Source of the DNA: Thermothelomyces thermophilus ATCC 42464
Lineage: Eukaryota; Ascomycota; Sordariomycetes; Sordariales; Chaetomiaceae
DNA length: 64,000 nucleotides
Direction: 5' to 3'
Assembly: GCF_000226095.1 (NCBI RefSeq)
Contig: NC_016478.1
Span: 372,001 to 436,000, forward strand
This document shows, piece after piece, positions 61,300 through 64,000 of the stretch. Position 1 is the first letter of the stretch. Every line of letters starts with the position of its first letter. Under the pieces are notes generated by a model. That model was not told the DNA's origin. It ran no database searches and was given only the letters and a program-made list of their open reading frames with translations. Both the position numbers and the translations under genes were made by a program.

Positions 61300-64000
61300 C
61301 CTGTTTAAATATATTAAGTGCCTTAGTATTTTCTAGATTTTCTAATAGTTCCTAAGTTAGGATATTATATCCCTTTTATTTTATTAGTATATTATATTAG
61401 TTTCCTCTCCCCTTTATATTCCTAGCTATAAGGATCGCTTTTACTTTATATTTTTCCTATGGTAGTCCCTCTTTGGAGAGTTCTAATACTAGGTCTAGTT
61501 AGAAATCTAATATATATTATAAAGGTAGTAGGTTAGATGTAGTATACTTAATAAGATTAATATAGAAGATAGGGTAGAGGCCCTAGGGAACATTTAGAGT
61601 TACTATTAGTAGTATTGGTACCGCGATTACCTTGTACTTAGCGTTAACCTAATTAAGTTTATAGCTAGGGCGATTAGTTTTAATATTATATAAGGATAGC
61701 TATACTTTATCCCTTACTTTAAATCTCTTAGCTAGGTATCGAGAACGATTAGCGTTTTCTTACTAGTGCTACTACGCGTATACGATAGCGGCCTAGGTCT
61801 ATTCTATACCTTCTCTTAGATAGCGTAAGAAATTAGTAGCTCTTCCTTATAAGGTCGAGGCAAGAGCGTCTAACAGGTCGGCGAACTATATTAGGCTTAT
61901 ATTATAACTATAGAGGAGGTAGCTTACACTTATCCTAGTTACTATCGAGTTACGGTTATTAATCGCGAGCTAGTATATAGGTAGATATTTAGGCTAGTCA
62001 TACTATATAAAGGAAACTATAGTCTATAAGATAGTCTATACCTCCTAATTTATACGTTCTATACCTCTATCTATCTATAGATGATAGGCTATTAATAGTA
62101 GCTACTCGATCCTAATAGTCTCATAGAGAGTAGTCTAAAACTAGCTAAGCTAGTCTAAACCGCAATTAGTAATAATTTGTATCGGAAATCTGTAAAACCG
62201 CCATTTTATATCTTGAAACCGGAGCACGTATGCCTCGGCTCCTATTAAGGATATAGCTTCGAGTTAGATATACTTTGACAGCTGGTCGGTAATTACCATA
62301 AGGTACTAGGGAGAATTCTTGTCTCGTGTAGGGAGATCGACTATAAAATCGATAGAAATCTGTTTTCAGAAGTAGTTGGCGATAGGTAGGGGCTAGAGGA
62401 GTCCTTATTATAGTTAATACAAAACCTTAGCCCTCTAATACGTATAATAGTTCCTTGTAAATCTCTTTACGTCCGGAGATATAAAGTCCTAATAGTAATC
62501 CTATTAGAGTATTTTAAATAACCTGTTCCTCCCTAGGTAGCCTAATATAGGGGAGTTATAGATATATTAAAGGATAATAGTAGTAAGTAGGTCCTATATA
62601 GAGAGCCAAAGTCTACCCCGGAACTAGAGAGTACCCTATATATTAAGGGAGCAGTCTATAATCTAGGTCTACGCTATATTCGCTTCCTTTGGAAATTTTC
62701 GGGCCCTGTCCTAGATAGCCTAGAGCTAGTATATATAATGTTCGTCCTTAATAACTCCTTTATCCTATAAGGCTACTAGCTATTTGTCTGCAAAAATGGT
62801 GCTCCCCTTTAGTAGGTAGGATGCTTTAGATGATGTCGAGGAATCTGTCGTATCTATCCGGATAGTAGGGAGAAGTTATACTATATGTTATACGTCTTCG
62901 GGAAAGTCTTGTTTATAACGGGACAGGGCGTTAGGGCGGGACGCTTGCGACCCGGGTTGGTAATGGAGCTTAAAGTTAAAGAGGGAGAGTATCTTGGCCT
63001 ATTAAGCTTATTACTTACTAATTAAACGAGGCTAGGAAAAGTATTTAAGGTTTTTATAGTTAGTTAAAATCTAAAAGGGAGCTATAATACTATAGAGCTT
63101 AGCTAACTAGGCCTTTAGGTATAAGATAATTATAAGTAACTCCTTATTATAGATTATATAGTTCTATTTAGCTAGGGTTAGTTTTATAGAGTAGTAGGCT
63201 ATAAGGTATAGAACCCTATCTTCTCCTTACTAGGATAGGTACCCTCCTAGCGCCGTCCTAGAGCAATCTGCCTTAAGTATTATCTCCTATTTAGGGTCCT
63301 ATTACGTAAGGACAAGTTCTAATATAAAGGCCATCTTAAAGGCATCAAAGGCCTTCTATTCCTTAGTCCCCTACTAGAATGGGGTATTCTTACGGGTTAA
63401 CCGTGTCAAGGGTTCCATTAGCCCGGAAAAGTTAGGGATAAAGTCTCGATAGAAATTGGCAAATCCTAGGAAGCTTTATACTCCCCGAACCTTCTGTAGT
63501 ACCTCCTACTCGCGGATAGCGGCTAGCTTTTTAAGGTCTAGACAGACCTAGGCCCTTACCTCTAAAATATAGCCAAGGTACTTGACTTCTTTCATAGTAA
63601 ACGTATACTTCTTAAGGTCTAATATAAGTCTTACTTTTTATAACCTTTAGAGTATATCCCTTACTTACCTTATATAATCTTTCCTACTACCTAAAGTATA
63701 AACTAAGATATTATTAAGGTATACTATTATAAAGTCTCTAAGCGTTAGACCGAGAGCGTTATTAATATATTATTAGAAGGTTATAGGTACACTTATAAGT
63801 CTAAAGGGATAGATAAGCCACTTAAAGAGGCCAAACTAGGTCTAGAATACTATTAAATGTTTGTAGCCCTCCATGATCTAGATACGATAAAAGGCTACCT
63901 AGATATCTAACTTTATAAACTACTTAGCTCTAGCTAAGGAGTAAAGCGTTTCCTTAATAAGTAGGAGGGGGTATTAGTCTTGCTTTATAATCTTATTTAA
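61300..64000 (-). mobile_element. Decayed Ty3/gypsy-type LTR element, pol region, cut by window end
   Basis: Broken fossil with many breaks. Read on the minus strand from the window end: reverse transcriptase with a YLDD-type motif near 63,690-63,722; a connection segment [22 protein letters not shown] near 63,425-63,495; the RNase H region about 63,100-63,300; and an integrase core near 62,270-62,360 (SIDFIVDLPTRDK, then LMVITDQLSKY). The rest of the integrase runs to about 61,950 and a C-terminal part to about 61,450. The 5' part lies outside the window and no LTR pair can be shown. AT bias and TpA excess point to RIP. It is of the same broad family as the left elements, not obviously the same lineage. 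Confidence 0.75.

Overview
The window reads as a filamentous ascomycete chromosome segment, most likely Sordariomycetes and probably Sordariales/Chaetomiaceae-like (inference). Evidence: short GT-AG introns (54-150 nt) with CTAAC-type branch sites, a Zn2Cys6 regulator, a Clr5-domain protein, a PRO11-type striatin, AA9 lytic polysaccharide monooxygenases, and two very AT-rich flanks whose old transposons look destroyed by RIP (repeat-induced point mutation; C:G to T:A changes, TpA enrichment). Several genes were assembled from exons by splice sites and reading phase, so their starts differ from the longest open frames.

Layout. 1-13,860: AT-rich transposon graveyard. It holds a decayed plus-strand Ty3/gypsy-type pol (1-~2,850), unassigned AT-rich sequence, the C-terminal part of a Tad1-like LINE, and an LTR element (5,641-13,231, two 446-bp LTRs, 5-bp target duplication TAGTT) that split the LINE. 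13,880-57,905: a GC-balanced gene island. In order: Zn2Cys6 transcription factor (-), mitochondrial ribosomal protein uS19m (+), TAF10 (-), MRE11 (-), APC10/DOC1 (+), POF1-like nucleotidyltransferase (+), PTR2-type peptide transporter (-), aspartic protease pseudogene (-), striatin/PRO11 (-), RAD14/XPA (-), SND3/PHO88 (-), a secreted cellobiose-dehydrogenase-like flavoenzyme (+), two AA9 LPMOs (+), a small proline-rich membrane protein (-) and a Clr5-domain protein (-). 58,960-64,000: second AT-rich flank with another decayed Ty3/gypsy-type element, pol on the minus strand.

How the genes fit together. Most of 18-42 kb is conserved housekeeping: transcription (TAF10), DNA repair (MRE11, RAD14), cell cycle (APC10), STRIPAK signalling (striatin), ER targeting (SND3), mitochondrial translation (uS19m) and nutrient uptake (PTR2). 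From 45.5 to 53.2 kb the content becomes accessory: a flavin dehydrogenase of the CDH type without the cytochrome domain sits beside two AA9 LPMOs, all on the same strand and all with signal peptides. This is the best candidate for a functional cluster, oxidative attack on cellulose or other polysaccharides. I found no tRNA, rRNA, CRISPR or clearly new system. The most unusual items are that cluster, the multiply broken aspartic protease, a 40-nt poly(A) tract inside a transporter intron, very small coding exons, and plus-strand coding-like segments lying antisense to pol in two LTR elements.
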